NCBI GenBank assembly: GCA_036557665.1
Contig: DATBHG010000064.1
Coordinates: 120,013-184,012 of the forward strand
Source: VAZQ01 sp036557665
GTDB lineage: Bacteria > Pseudomonadota > Alphaproteobacteria > Rhizobiales > Xanthobacteraceae
Direction of reading: 5' to 3'
DNA: 64,000 bases
The position numbers were made by a program, and so were the translations under genes. Position 1 is the first letter of the stretch; each line of letters starts with the position of its first letter. The notes below the pieces were generated by a model. That model ran no database searches. It was not told where the DNA came from and saw only the letters and a list, made by a program, of their open reading frames with translations. Positions 7,715 to 16,082 of the stretch are shown in pieces.

Positions 7715-8764
7715 TTATTTCGCCACGGCTTGTGCCGCTTTCTCGACCAGGCGCTTGGGCGTGGCATAAAGCCCGCCGAGCAGCCGATCCATCGTTTCGG
7801 CTGCAAGCGGGTTGATGTCCATGTTGAGCTTCTCCGCTTCGGCCAGCAGCTGCGGATCTCGCAGGGCCTGTTGGAACGCCGAGATCAGCGCGCTCCTGCG
7901 GTCGGGCGGGATATCGGGCGGAGCGGCAAACGGCCGCGCCATCTCCTGGGTCGTCAAGAACAGCTTGAGGATCGCAAGCTTCTCCGGATCGCTCGTCAGA
8001 TCGAGCGCCAAGGGCACGCCTGCGAGCTCCGGCTGTCTCTTCAGCCCCGCCTGCACGATGACGTTGACCAGCTTGTCTTTGAACCATTGCAGGTGCCGGC
8101 TTTTCAGCGTGCCCCATGACAGGCCGCACAGGCCATCCACCTCGCCGCGCTCCATGGCGAGCATTGTGTCGTTTGTTCCTGGGTAGCCGCTGACGAGCCT
8201 CCATTTGGCGCCGAACACGTGTTTGTACAGAAGCGCGTAAACGTCAGGATCGGCCCCGGATCCCTCTCCCCCCATGGTGATCTGCCTCTCCAGACTGTCC
8301 TTCCAGTCTTTAACGGCGGAGGTGTGCCAGGTAACGCACAGACTGACCTCGTTGGTCATGCTCCCCAGCCAGCTGAATCGGGTGGGGTCGAGCTGCGCGG
8401 CCCCCGGCATCAGCAACGGAGTGCTGGCGATGGTGCGCCCGAAGGTCCCAAACACGCTGCCGTCTTTGGGCGCAACGGAATAGAGGAACGTGGCTGCCCG
8501 CAGGCTGCCTGCGCCGGTCATGTTCTGCGGCACGATCGTCGGGTGCCCGGGGATATATTGGCCCATGTGTCGAGCGAGCAATCGCGCATAGAGATCATAG
8601 CCGCCGCCGACGCTGTAACCGATCACCAGGGAGATGGTCCTGCCCTTATAGAAGTCTTCCACTCCGGTTGAGAGCGCCGGTTGCGAGATCAGGCAGGCAA
8701 GGATTGCGAGGGCGAGACCGCCTGCCTGGCGCGTCGAAGCAAAACGAATGACCTTCATATCCAA
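7715..8764 (-). CDS. Bug/TctC-like periplasmic receptor
   Basis: This 349-residue protein has a signal peptide (hydrophobic GGLALAILACLISQPALS) and the Bug-family opening FYKGRTISLVIGYSVGGGYD, followed by PQNMTGAGSLRAATFLY. It resembles the longer, diverged branch of the tripartite tricarboxylate receptor family, in which GGGYD replaces the usual GGxxD ligand loop. No TctA or TctB membrane genes are present. It is upstream of and nearly abutting the hydroxylase gene at 5380-7710, so the bound carboxylate may be that enzyme's substrate or precursor. A second ATG two codons in is an equally good start. Confidence 0.82.
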   Translation of the reverse strand: MDMKVIRFASTRQAGGLALAILACLISQPALSTGVEDFYKGRTISLVIGYSVGGGYDLYARLLARHMGQYIPGHPTIVPQNMTGAGSLRAATFLYSVAPKDGSVFGTFGRTIASTPLLMPGAAQLDPTRFSWLGSMTNEVSLCVTWHTSAVKDWKDSLERQITMGGEGSGADPDVYALLYKHVFGAKWRLVSGYPGTNDTMLAMERGEVDGLCGLSWGTLKSRHLQWFKDKLVNVIVQAGLKRQPELAGVPLALDLTSDPEKLAILKLFLTTQEMARPFAAPPDIPPDRRSALISAFQQALRDPQLLAEAEKLNMDINPLAAETMDRLLGGLYATPKRLVEKAAQAVAK

Positions 8765-8955
8765 GCTCGCTTTCTCGTCCCTTTTGCCAAACCAGCCGTC
8801 TCATGGGAAGCATGCATGCCTTCTTCCGAGCGTCGTGTGCCCGGCTTGGCCGGGATGACCCACGGCGAGAGGCAGCAACGCGTCCTTTCTTTCCCGGCCG
8901 CCTCGGTGCTACCTCTCGTTTCGAGATGCTGCTTTCGCCGAAGCACCAGGAGAGC

Positions 8956-9687
8956 ATGTCCGAGACAAAGCCCGAGCTGACGGTGTCGCTATGGCGCGGT
9001 GCGCAGGGCGGCCGCTACGTCACCTACAAAGTGCCTTTGCGGGCGAACCAGACGGTGCTCGATGTGGTCACCTTCGTGCAGCGACATCTCGATCCGACGC
9101 TGGCTTACAGGTTTGCTTGCCGCGTCGGAGTGTGCGGCTCGTGCGCGATGACGGTGAACGGGCGCCCGCGCTGGACCTGTCGCACCCATGTTGCCAAGGT
9201 TTCCACCGGGGGTCGCCTCGAGATCGGGCCACTCGAGAACCTGCCGGTCATCAAGGATCTCGTTACCGACATGCGGCCCTTCTTCGAAAAATGGCAGCAG
9301 GCCGAGGGCGCGTTCGTTCCTTCCAGAACCCGCAACGATCCGATCGAGACGATCGCGCCCGGGAGCGCAGCGCGCATGGCCGCCGATGCCGCCATCGAAT
9401 GCATCAACTGCGGCATCTGCTATGCCGCGTGCGACACCGTGCGTTGGAACGCGAGCTATCTCGGGCCGGCCGCGCTTAATCGCGCCTGGTCCCTTGTAAA
9501 TGACGAGCGCGATGCGGGAGCTGCCGCACGGCTGCGGGCCATCGCGGCTTCCGGCGGTTGCCAGGCCTGCCACTCGCACCAGTCCTGCCAGCAATACTGC
9601 CCGCAAGGGCTCAATCCGACCAGGTCCATTGCCGGGCTCAAGCGGCGCGCCACGCGCGCGTACCTTTCCGGCGGGCTCAAACCATGA
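8956..9687 (+). CDS. sdhB: succinate dehydrogenase/fumarate reductase iron-sulfur subunit
   Basis: This 243-residue SdhB/FrdB homologue starts at ATG 8956, eight bases after an AGGAG site. All three cluster motifs are present: 2Fe-2S ligands Cys55, Cys60, Cys63 and Cys75; Cys149, Cys152, Cys155 and Cys159 in the CINCGICYAACD box; and Cys205, Cys211 and Cys215 in CHSHQSCQQYCPQGLNP. The last fits 3Fe-4S plus 4Fe-4S spacing. The usual Pro after the fourth Cys of the second box is Asp. It transfers electrons between the flavin subunit and the membrane quinone. It is first of a BDCA-ordered operon and overlaps the next gene by 4 bases (ATGA). Confidence 0.92.
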   Translation: MSETKPELTVSLWRGAQGGRYVTYKVPLRANQTVLDVVTFVQRHLDPTLAYRFACRVGVCGSCAMTVNGRPRWTCRTHVAKVSTGGRLEIGPLENLPVIKDLVTDMRPFFEKWQQAEGAFVPSRTRNDPIETIAPGSAARMAADAAIECINCGICYAACDTVRWNASYLGPAALNRAWSLVNDERDAGAAARLRAIAASGGCQACHSHQSCQQYCPQGLNPTRSIAGLKRRATRAYLSGGLKP

Positions 9688-10013
9688 GCATGCGCCTTTA
9701 CGTCTGGCAGCGAGCGACCGCGGCGGTGATGGCGCCCTTGGTCCTCCTCCACGTGGCTGTCATCTTCTATGCAAGCCGCCAGGGATTGACCGCTGCCGAT
9801 ATTCTCGGCCGTACCAGGGGCAGCGTCATGTGGGGCTCGTTCTACGGCGTCTTCGTTGCTGCGGCCGCAGTCCATGCCGCGATCGGCGTGCGCAATGTCC
9901 TGATCGAATGGTCGCCGCTGGGCGAGCGGCCCGCGGGCATCCTCTCGACCGCGTTCGGGCTTTTTCTCCTGACGCTCGGTTTGCGCGCAGTGGCGGCAGT
10001 GGTGCTGGCATGA
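9684..10013 (+). CDS. succinate dehydrogenase membrane anchor (SdhD-like)
   Basis: This 109-residue protein has three hydrophobic helices. The opening LYVWQRATAAVMAPLVLLH and the second-helix VHAAIGVRNVLIEW are the SdhD-type pattern (QR.TA, and H..xGxR near the haem and quinone). It overlaps sdhB by ATGA and the next gene by the same arrangement, which indicates translational coupling and a 1:1 subunit ratio. Anchor subunits are poorly conserved, so the assignment to D rather than C depends on these short motifs and on the partner's clear SdhC signature. Confidence 0.8.
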   Translation: MSMRLYVWQRATAAVMAPLVLLHVAVIFYASRQGLTAADILGRTRGSVMWGSFYGVFVAAAAVHAAIGVRNVLIEWSPLGERPAGILSTAFGLFLLTLGLRAVAAVVLA

Positions 10014-10363
10014 CCATGCGGCGGGCGCTGCAACATCGCAGCGAGGCGCTGTGGATCGCAGCCCTCGTGCACCGGCTCTCGGGCCTCGCGCTTGCGATCT
10101 TCCTGCCGCTGCACTTTTTCACGCTTGGGCTCGCGCTCGGCCACGAGGCGCAGCTCGACGCGTTTTTGCGTTGGACCGATGCACCGCTGGTGAAGCTCTC
10201 GGAAGCAGGTCTCATATTCCTCCTGCTCGTGCACATGCTCGGTGGCCTGCGGCTGCTCGTCCTGGAAAACCTGGAATGGCGCGATGGACACAAGCAGCTC
10301 GCGACCATTGCCGCAGCAGTCTCGGCCGTGCTCGCATGCATTTTCCTGGTGCGCGCCTTGTAG
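10010..10363 (+). CDS. succinate dehydrogenase cytochrome b subunit (SdhC-like)
   Basis: This 117-residue membrane protein has three helices. ALVHRLSGLALAIFLPLHFF is the SdhC signature (HRxSG...H), and LLLVHMLGGLRLLVLEN supplies the second conserved His-x3-G-x-R element. With the preceding gene it would form the quinone and haem b site. The start overlaps the previous stop by 4 bases. The flavin subunit starts 5 bases downstream. Confidence 0.83.
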   Translation: MTMRRALQHRSEALWIAALVHRLSGLALAIFLPLHFFTLGLALGHEAQLDAFLRWTDAPLVKLSEAGLIFLLLVHMLGGLRLLVLENLEWRDGHKQLATIAAAVSAVLACIFLVRAL

Positions 10364-10368
10364 GATCA

Positions 10369-12099
10369 ATGCCGCTGGAGCGACTCGATACCGATATTCT
10401 GATCCTCGGCTCCGGCGGCGCCGGGCTGTTCGCCGCGCTGCACGCGTTCGCCGCAAACCCCGATCTGCGCATCACGATCGCGACCAAGGGCCTGCTCGGC
10501 AAGAGCGGCTGCACCCGCATGGTGCAGGGCGGCTACAACGTCGCGCTCAATCCCGGCGACTCGGTCGAGCGCCATTTCATGGACACCATCGAAGGCGGCA
10601 AATGGCTGCCGCATCAGGAGCTCGCCTGGACGCTGGTGTCACGCGCCATCGAGCGGGTGCGCGAGCTGGAGAACGAGCTCGGGTGCTTCTTCGATCGCAA
10701 TCCCGACGGCACGCTGCATGCCAAGGCCTTTGCCGGCCAGAGCTTCGACCGCACCGTCCACAAAGGCGATCTCACCGGCATCGAGATCGTCAATCGGCTG
10801 ATGGAGCAGGTATGGGCGCGCCCGATCCAGCGCCTCGAGGAGCACCGTTCCGTTGCGTTTGTCCCATCGAGAGGCGGCGAGCTCGCCGGGGTGCTGATGA
10901 TCGATATTCGCACCGGCGAGCTGCGTTTCGTCGCCGCGCAGGCGGTGCTGCTGGCCACAGGCGGCGGCCCCACGATGTACCGGTATCACACGCCGTCAGG
11001 CGACAAGAGCATGGACGGGCTCGCCATGGCACTGCGCGCGGGGCTGCCGTTGCGCGACATGGAGATGGTCCAGTTCCATCCTACGGGGCTTCTCGCCGGG
11101 CCGGACACGCGCATGACCGGCACCGTGCTGGAAGAAGGTTTGCGCGGCGCGGGCGGACATCTTCTTGACGGCGCCATGCGCCGCTTCATGGGCAATTATG
11201 ATGAGAAGCTGGAGCGGGCCACCCGCGACGTGGTCAGCCGCGCCATGTATGCCGAGATGAAGGCCGGCCGCACCACACCGAACGGCGGCCTCTATATAAA
11301 GATGAGCCATCTCGGGCCGGAAAAGGTCGCGAAGGAGTTCAAAGGCATGGTGGATCGCTGCCGCGACTGCGGCTTCGATCTTGCCGGCGGACTCGTAGAA
11401 GTCGTGCCGACAGCGCACTATTTCATGGGTGGCGTGATCTGCCGGCCCGATACTTCGACCCGATGGCCCGGGCTGTTCGTCGCCGGCGAGGATGCCAGCG
11501 GCATGCACGGAGCCAACCGGCTCGGCGGAAATGGCGTCGCCAACTCGACGGTATTCGGCGGCATTGCCGGCGACGTAATGCCGCGCTGGATCGCGGCCAA
11601 TCCAGGCCGGCGGGAGCCGGACAGGGACGCGCTCGATGCCGAGGTCTCCCGCGCGCTGCAGCCTTTCGGGCGAAGCGGAGGCAACTTGAACGAGCTACGC
11701 GAGCGACTGCTGGATACGATGTGGGACGATGTCGGCGTGGTGCGTGATGCGGCCGGGCTCGATCGGGCCTGCGGCATGCTCGATGCGATCGAGTCCGAGT
11801 TGCTCGCAACCGGCATCGGGACAGGCGAGCGTGCGTTCAACCTCAGCTGGCAGGATTGGCTCAACCTGCGCTCGCTGTGCGAGATCAGCCGGGTCATCGC
11901 GCTCGCAGCCAAGCGGCGCGAGAATTCCCGCGGCGCCCACTTCCGCTCCGATTTCCCGGAGCCGGGCGATCTTGCGACCTCCCGCTTCACGGTGGCGCGC
12001 CGTATCGGCGACAGGACGGAGATGAGCGATCAGCCCGTTGAGCTCACCCATGTGCGGCCGGGCGAGAGCCTGCTCCTGGGCAGAGCCGCGGCCGAGTAG
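10369..12099 (+). CDS. sdhA: succinate dehydrogenase/fumarate reductase flavoprotein, lacks covalent-FAD His
   Basis: This 576-residue SdhA/FrdA-family flavoprotein starts TDILILGSGGAGLFAALHA, an FAD Rossmann motif. Substrate-site residues are kept: QFHPTGL, the ERATRDVVSRA arginine, TAHYFMGG and HGANRLGGNG. Where E. coli enzymes have SHT with the His that links FAD covalently, this protein reads GCT (Cys48-Thr49) before QGG. FAD is therefore probably non-covalent, as in L-aspartate oxidase and some fumarate reductases. It lies last in the B-D-C-A cluster, 12 bases before a class I fumarase, so the pair could interconvert succinate, fumarate and malate or substituted analogues. Direction cannot be read from sequence. 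Confidence 0.88.
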   Translation: MPLERLDTDILILGSGGAGLFAALHAFAANPDLRITIATKGLLGKSGCTRMVQGGYNVALNPGDSVERHFMDTIEGGKWLPHQELAWTLVSRAIERVRELENELGCFFDRNPDGTLHAKAFAGQSFDRTVHKGDLTGIEIVNRLMEQVWARPIQRLEEHRSVAFVPSRGGELAGVLMIDIRTGELRFVAAQAVLLATGGGPTMYRYHTPSGDKSMDGLAMALRAGLPLRDMEMVQFHPTGLLAGPDTRMTGTVLEEGLRGAGGHLLDGAMRRFMGNYDEKLERATRDVVSRAMYAEMKAGRTTPNGGLYIKMSHLGPEKVAKEFKGMVDRCRDCGFDLAGGLVEVVPTAHYFMGGVICRPDTSTRWPGLFVAGEDASGMHGANRLGGNGVANSTVFGGIAGDVMPRWIAANPGRREPDRDALDAEVSRALQPFGRSGGNLNELRERLLDTMWDDVGVVRDAAGLDRACGMLDAIESELLATGIGTGERAFNLSWQDWLNLRSLCEISRVIALAAKRRENSRGAHFRSDFPEPGDLATSRFTVARRIGDRTEMSDQPVELTHVRPGESLLLGRAAAE

Positions 12100-12111
12100 A
12101 TCGGGACCCAA

Positions 12112-13071
12112 ATGACCCCCCTCTCCCGCATCCAAGCTACCGCCGAGGAGCTCATGGCCAAGGCTGCCATAGAGATTCCCGACGATTACCTCGCGGGTCT
12201 GCGCCGCTGTGCCGATACCGAGACCGGCGACCTCTCCGCCTTCGTCATCAAGGCGATGCTGGAGAACTACGAGGCCGCCAAGGAGGATCGCCGTGCCATG
12301 TGCGGAGATACCGGCGTGCCGCGGTGGTACGTCAAGATGGGCAACGATGCGCGCATCGAGGGCGGACCGGTTGCACTGGAAGCGGCCTTGCGCCGGGCCA
12401 CCGCGCGCGCCACCAGCGCCGTGCCCCTGCGCCCCAACCGCGTACATCCGCTCTGGCGCACGGATCACAACAACAATGTCGGGATCGGTGCTCCCGAGAT
12501 CGAATATGCCTTCCATCCCGATGCCGACTGGATCGAGCTGACCACGGTGCACAAGGGCGGGCTGTTCGGATCCGATTACCGCATGCTGTTTCCCGGCGAC
12601 GGCATCGAGGGCATCAAGCGGTTCTACCTCGATACGCTGATCGGCTTCGGCAAGCGCGGCTTGGCGTGCCAGCCTGCCATCGTGGGGATCGGGCTCGGCG
12701 GATCGAAGGACATCAGCATGGTCCTGGGCAAGCAGGCCTCATGCCTGCGCATCGTCGGGTCGCGCAATCCGGATCCGGGCATCGCTGCCCTGGAGGAGGA
12801 GCTCAAAAATCTCGGCAACAGCATCGGCATGGGGGCCATGGGTTTCATCGGCTCCTCGATGGTGATCGATTGTCATATCGAGGTCGGCTATTGCCATACC
12901 GGCGGCATGCCCATGTCGGTGCACATGTTCTGCCTCTCGTCGCGCCGGGCCTGCGCGCGCATCTCCGCCGACGGCAGAGCGCAATTCCGGACCGACCCGA
13001 TGTGGTTCACGGACTATATGCGCCGCTCCACGGTCGAGTGGGGCGAGCCGGCCGCGGAGGCGGCGGAATAG
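12112..13071 (+). CDS. class I fumarate hydratase / L-tartrate dehydratase alpha subunit
   Basis: This 319-residue N-terminal-type subunit belongs to the iron-sulfur hydro-lyase family that includes two-subunit class I fumarase and L(+)-tartrate dehydratase TtdA. Conserved blocks visible are MCGDTGVPRWYVK (Cys64), NNNVGIGAPEIEY, GIGLGGSKD and YCHTGGMPMSVH. The Cys residues are candidate ligands of the catalytic 4Fe-4S cluster. It follows sdhA by 12 bases and precedes its beta partner by 6, so it belongs to the same operon. Fumarase fits the neighbouring SDH, but tartrate or a substituted malate remains possible. Confidence 0.87.
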   Translation: MTPLSRIQATAEELMAKAAIEIPDDYLAGLRRCADTETGDLSAFVIKAMLENYEAAKEDRRAMCGDTGVPRWYVKMGNDARIEGGPVALEAALRRATARATSAVPLRPNRVHPLWRTDHNNNVGIGAPEIEYAFHPDADWIELTTVHKGGLFGSDYRMLFPGDGIEGIKRFYLDTLIGFGKRGLACQPAIVGIGLGGSKDISMVLGKQASCLRIVGSRNPDPGIAALEEELKNLGNSIGMGAMGFIGSSMVIDCHIEVGYCHTGGMPMSVHMFCLSSRRACARISADGRAQFRTDPMWFTDYMRRSTVEWGEPAAEAAE

Positions 13072-13077
13072 ACCACC

Positions 13078-13746
13078 ATGCCCGAGCTCAAGACCGCCCG
13101 CCTGCAGCTTCCCGCGTCAACCGAGGATTTGCGCGGCCTGGACATCGGCACGGTCGTCTATCTCGACGGGCGCGTCTTCACCGCGCGTGAAGGGGTGTAC
13201 AAGCGCGCCGTCGAGGACGGCGCCGGCATGCCTGCCGGACAGGACGCGCTAGGGCGCGTGAATTTTCATTGCTCACCGGCCGCCTCGATCAATCCCGACG
13301 GCAGCTACACCGTCGGCGCGGTCACTGCGACCGCATCCTTTCGCTTCGCCAAATGGCTCGACGGCTGGTTCAAGCTCTCCGGCTGCAGCATCATCATCGG
13401 CAAGGGCGGCATGACCTCCGAGATGTATCGCCGCCACTTCGTGCCGAACAACGCCCTCTATCTCACCACGGTCGGATACGGCACCGGCGCCCTGCTCGGC
13501 CGCGGCATCAAAGCCGTGGGCGGCGTCTACTGGCTCAAGGAGCTCGGGTTGGCGCAGGCGATATGGGTGCTGGACGTGGAGAATTTCGGGCCATTCCTGG
13601 TCGAGAGCGATCTTGCCGGGAACAGCCTGTTTGAGCGCGAGAATGCCAGGATCGCCCCCGGTCTCGAGAAGCTCTACGCTGGCACGCGGCCGGCGACGCT
13701 GCGCCGCTACGGCGAGACCGATGACAAGACCGAGGAGGTGATTTGA
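13078..13746 (+). CDS. class I fumarate hydratase / L-tartrate dehydratase beta subunit
   Basis: This 222-residue Fumerase_C-type subunit is the swivel partner of the preceding gene. It carries GTVVYLDGRVFTARE, GRVNFHCSPAA, and IIIGKGGMTSEMYRRHF followed by VGYGTGALLGRGIKAVGGVYWLKELG, all typical of TtdB and fumarase beta. With the alpha subunit it completes a heterodimeric hydratase. Its stop is only 2 bases before the ATG of the mntA-like antitoxin gene, although that toxin-antitoxin pair is functionally unrelated. Confidence 0.88.
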   Translation: MPELKTARLQLPASTEDLRGLDIGTVVYLDGRVFTAREGVYKRAVEDGAGMPAGQDALGRVNFHCSPAASINPDGSYTVGAVTATASFRFAKWLDGWFKLSGCSIIIGKGGMTSEMYRRHFVPNNALYLTTVGYGTGALLGRGIKAVGGVYWLKELGLAQAIWVLDVENFGPFLVESDLAGNSLFERENARIAPGLEKLYAGTRPATLRRYGETDDKTEEVI

Positions 13747-13748
13747 CG

Positions 13749-14045
13749 ATGAACCGAGCGGACGCCGTGCAAAGATTGGCGCGACATGTCCCTGCCATCA
13801 AGGCACTGGGTGCGACATCTCTTTATATGTTTGGCTCGACTGCGCGCGATGAAGCCGGTGAGGCCAGCGATATCGACCTTTTTATCGATTACGAGCGCAA
13901 TGGTAAATTCAGCCTCCTGGATCTGGTCGATATCAAACTACTGCTCGAATCCGAGCTTGGGGTCGCAGTAGACCTTACCACTCGCGATAGTCTGCATCCA
14001 ATGTTGAGGGACGATATCGAGCGGTCTGCGGTCCGTGTGTTCTGA
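13749..14045 (+). CDS. mntA: MntA-type minimal nucleotidyltransferase antitoxin
   Basis: This 98-residue minimal nucleotidyltransferase has the signature GSTARDEAGEASDIDLFID (GSxAR-x8-SDxDL), with metal-binding Asp-x-Asp and a later Asp in VAVDLTT. In the MntA/HepT system the antitoxin adds AMP units to a toxin tyrosine and silences its RNase activity. The toxin gene starts within its stop codon (TGATG at 14043-14047). ATG at 13749 is preferred over TTG at 13743. The pair sits directly behind the fumarase beta gene and may be read from the same transcript. Confidence 0.88.
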   Translation: MNRADAVQRLARHVPAIKALGATSLYMFGSTARDEAGEASDIDLFIDYERNGKFSLLDLVDIKLLLESELGVAVDLTTRDSLHPMLRDDIERSAVRVF

Positions 14046-14386
14046 TGTCCAGAAAGGCCGCGCCTGTCATAAGTGAAATGTTGAAAGCGATTAACGGAAT
14101 TCAAGAAGCGCTCGCAGGCAAGACATTTGAAGATTTTGATAGCGAATGGCTTCTCAGCCACGGAATTCAGCGCGGGATAGAAATAATTTCCGAGGCGAGC
14201 CGCCATTTGCCAGTCGAGCTGAAGAAAACACGACCCGAAATCCGCTGGACCAGCATTGCCGGTATCGGCAACGTCTTACGACACGACTATTATGCCGTTT
14301 CGAATGAAATCGTATGGAAGGTAATCAGTGACGACCTACCTGCTCTCAGGAGCGCGCTCGAGGCAATGTTGAATTCGAGCGAGTAA
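14045..14386 (+). CDS. hepT: HepT-like RNase toxin (DUF86)
   Basis: This 113-residue all-alpha HepT/DUF86 protein is partner of the upstream MntA-like protein. The HEPN RNase motif Rx4-6HxY appears in the variant form GIGNVLRHDYYAV. The His and the Tyr targets are present, but the Arg expected 5 residues before the His is Gly, and an Arg directly precedes the His instead. Sub-families with this pattern are common, and their activity is less certain. Its start overlaps the antitoxin stop by one base. It converges on the aconitase X small-subunit gene, only 32 bases away. Confidence 0.85.
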   Translation: MSRKAAPVISEMLKAINGIQEALAGKTFEDFDSEWLLSHGIQRGIEIISEASRHLPVELKKTRPEIRWTSIAGIGNVLRHDYYAVSNEIVWKVISDDLPALRSALEAMLNSSE

Positions 14387-14418
14387 TCCGGCTGCAGGTC
14401 CTATTTTCACGTTTTGCA

Positions 14419-14838
14419 TTATTCCAATAGCAGCCGAATGAACGGCCGTGCGGCGCTCGGATCGACCACGACCATGGCGCCGTTCGAAATGGCTTGCGTG
14501 ATATCGAGGTCGAACCCGGAAATCATGGTGAAATCGGCAAACGCCGCGCCCTGCACCATGATCGGATTGGAGGCATTCAGCACCAGCGCCGCCGGCATCA
14601 CCCCGCGAGCCTTCATCTCGTGCAGCATCCACGCGGTCGCCACGCCCCCCTTCGCCGCGTCGAGCACGAGCACGCGGCCGACATAGCTCTCTCCGGCGAG
14701 CTTGTGCTCGGGGCGGGAGAAGACGCCGCGCAGGCGATCGAGGTCGTAGCGCGCCGAGAATCCGTCCTTGGCGACGAGCGCCCTGGCGGTTGTCGTCCGG
14801 CCCATTCCCGCCTTGGCAAAGAAGGTGGTCGCGGTCAT
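14419..14838 (-). CDS. aconitase X swivel-domain small subunit
   Basis: This 139-residue swivel protein (PF01989, AcnX_swivel_put) pairs with the upstream catalytic subunit. Typical blocks are GRTTTARALVAKDGFSARYD, AGESYVGRVLVLDAAKGGVA, and LNASNPIMVQGAAFADFTMI, ending in a segment with GAMVVVDPS. The ATG at 14836-14838 overlaps the large-subunit stop (ATGA), so translation is coupled. In two-subunit aconitase X enzymes both parts form the active site. Known members are cis-3-hydroxy-L-proline dehydratase and mevalonate-5-phosphate dehydratase. Confidence 0.87.
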   Translation of the reverse strand: MTATTFFAKAGMGRTTTARALVAKDGFSARYDLDRLRGVFSRPEHKLAGESYVGRVLVLDAAKGGVATAWMLHEMKARGVMPAALVLNASNPIMVQGAAFADFTMISGFDLDITQAISNGAMVVVDPSAARPFIRLLLE

Positions 14839-16082
14839 CGCGCGATCCTGCCGCCGTCGCATGCCGCCGCGACGCACGCTTCCATCGACAGCAGCGCCGG
14901 CTTGTATCCATAGCCGCCAAGGATGTTGGCGAGCTTTGCCGAATTGGTGGCGAGCCGGTGCCAGCCGTTGGCCTCGGCCATCTCGCGGGCATAGCTCTGA
15001 TAGAAGCACATGCCGGAGAGAACCGTGCCGCCTGCGGCCTCTATTCGCGACGAAAGCCCCAGCCGATCGGCCTCCGCCTTGATCGCCGGGCTCGTCACGG
15101 CCAGCAAAGGTATCGCCGCGGTGCGGCCTTCCAGCAACGCCGCGACCGCAGAAAGCTCCAACAGGCTCAATTGCGGTGCGGAGAAGACGACGAGGTCGAC
15201 GCGATCGAGCTCTTTGGCATATCGCTCCTGAAACGCCCGGATCTCCGCTGCGCCGATACGATGCGCTCCCCGGAGCGCGTTGGCCGGAACAACGCCGTCC
15301 TCGCGCTGCGCTTCCGGCGTAATGCCGATCATGTGAAACAATGCGACCGAGCCATAGCTCGCAAGCGCCGCACCGAAATGCTTCATCTCGTCCGAGGTCG
15401 GAATCCGATCGATGCCAAGCACGGCCGGGACCTGCCAGTAATCGCCGGCGAGCCGGCCGACGATGCCGCCGAGCGCTCCCCAGTCATTGAGCTCGCGCAG
15501 CGTTGCCTCGACTTCGACCACCAGCGTTGCAAGCCGCCGCTCGTCGAGATGGTAGCCGTAGCGCGGCGTACGGCCCGTCAGCGCCGCGCTCAATGCCGAG
15601 GGGCCGCCCTCGAAGTTCGAGCGGGCGCCGCAGACGCTGTTGCAATAGATCACAACGCCGGTGTCGCCGTAGGCGACGTGCTCACCGCAAACCGGAGGCA
15701 TGATGGTCTGGTAGTTGATGCACGTGTTCGTCATCAGGATGCCGAGCGCCTCGAACGCGGTTATCGCCCGGCGCTCCAGCTCGAGCATCCAGGATTGCTG
15801 CTTCAGGCGATGCGCGGCGGCAAAGTCGGTCCCGCGAGGATCGGTGATGGTGGGAATGCGCACGCGGCGCTGATGCCGCGGAAGAGCCGCCAGTCGCTCG
15901 AGCCACTCCACGCCCGCGGCGCCCAGCGACTCGGTGTCGGCCATGATGTGGGCCTGGGACACGGGCACGAAGTCGGCGGCGCCGAGATACGCCCCGACCC
16001 TGATCTGGTGCTCGATCGCCCACTGCACGGCGGGGCCGAGCTCGCCCGCCCGCATCGCCTGCTCCTCGTCGCTCAGCCGCAT
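14835..16082 (-). CDS. aconitase X catalytic subunit
   Basis: This protein of about 415 residues belongs to PF04412 (AcnX). I chose the start MRLSDEEQAMRAGELG at 16082, which matches the usual N-terminus; a GTG at 16127 would add 15 residues. TNTCINYQTIMPPVCGEH and CNSVCGARSNFEGG contain the conserved Cys residues that hold the Fe-S cluster. Bacterial two-subunit types dehydrate cis-3-hydroxy-L-proline, but an unassigned hydroxy-acid is equally possible because the neighbour is a divergent Bug carboxylate receptor rather than proline genes. The intergenic gap to that receptor is 103 bases, so shared regulation is likely. Confidence 0.87.
   Translation of the reverse strand: MRLSDEEQAMRAGELGPAVQWAIEHQIRVGAYLGAADFVPVSQAHIMADTESLGAAGVEWLERLAALPRHQRRVRIPTITDPRGTDFAAAHRLKQQSWMLELERRAITAFEALGILMTNTCINYQTIMPPVCGEHVAYGDTGVVIYCNSVCGARSNFEGGPSALSAALTGRTPRYGYHLDERRLATLVVEVEATLRELNDWGALGGIVGRLAGDYWQVPAVLGIDRIPTSDEMKHFGAALASYGSVALFHMIGITPEAQREDGVVPANALRGAHRIGAAEIRAFQERYAKELDRVDLVVFSAPQLSLLELSAVAALLEGRTAAIPLLAVTSPAIKAEADRLGLSSRIEAAGGTVLSGMCFYQSYAREMAEANGWHRLATNSAKLANILGGYGYKPALLSMEACVAAACDGGRIAR

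Noticed and set aside
6229..7815. 528-codon plus-strand open frame
   Set aside because: It is antisense to the hydroxylase gene at 5380-7710 and has no recognisable domain.
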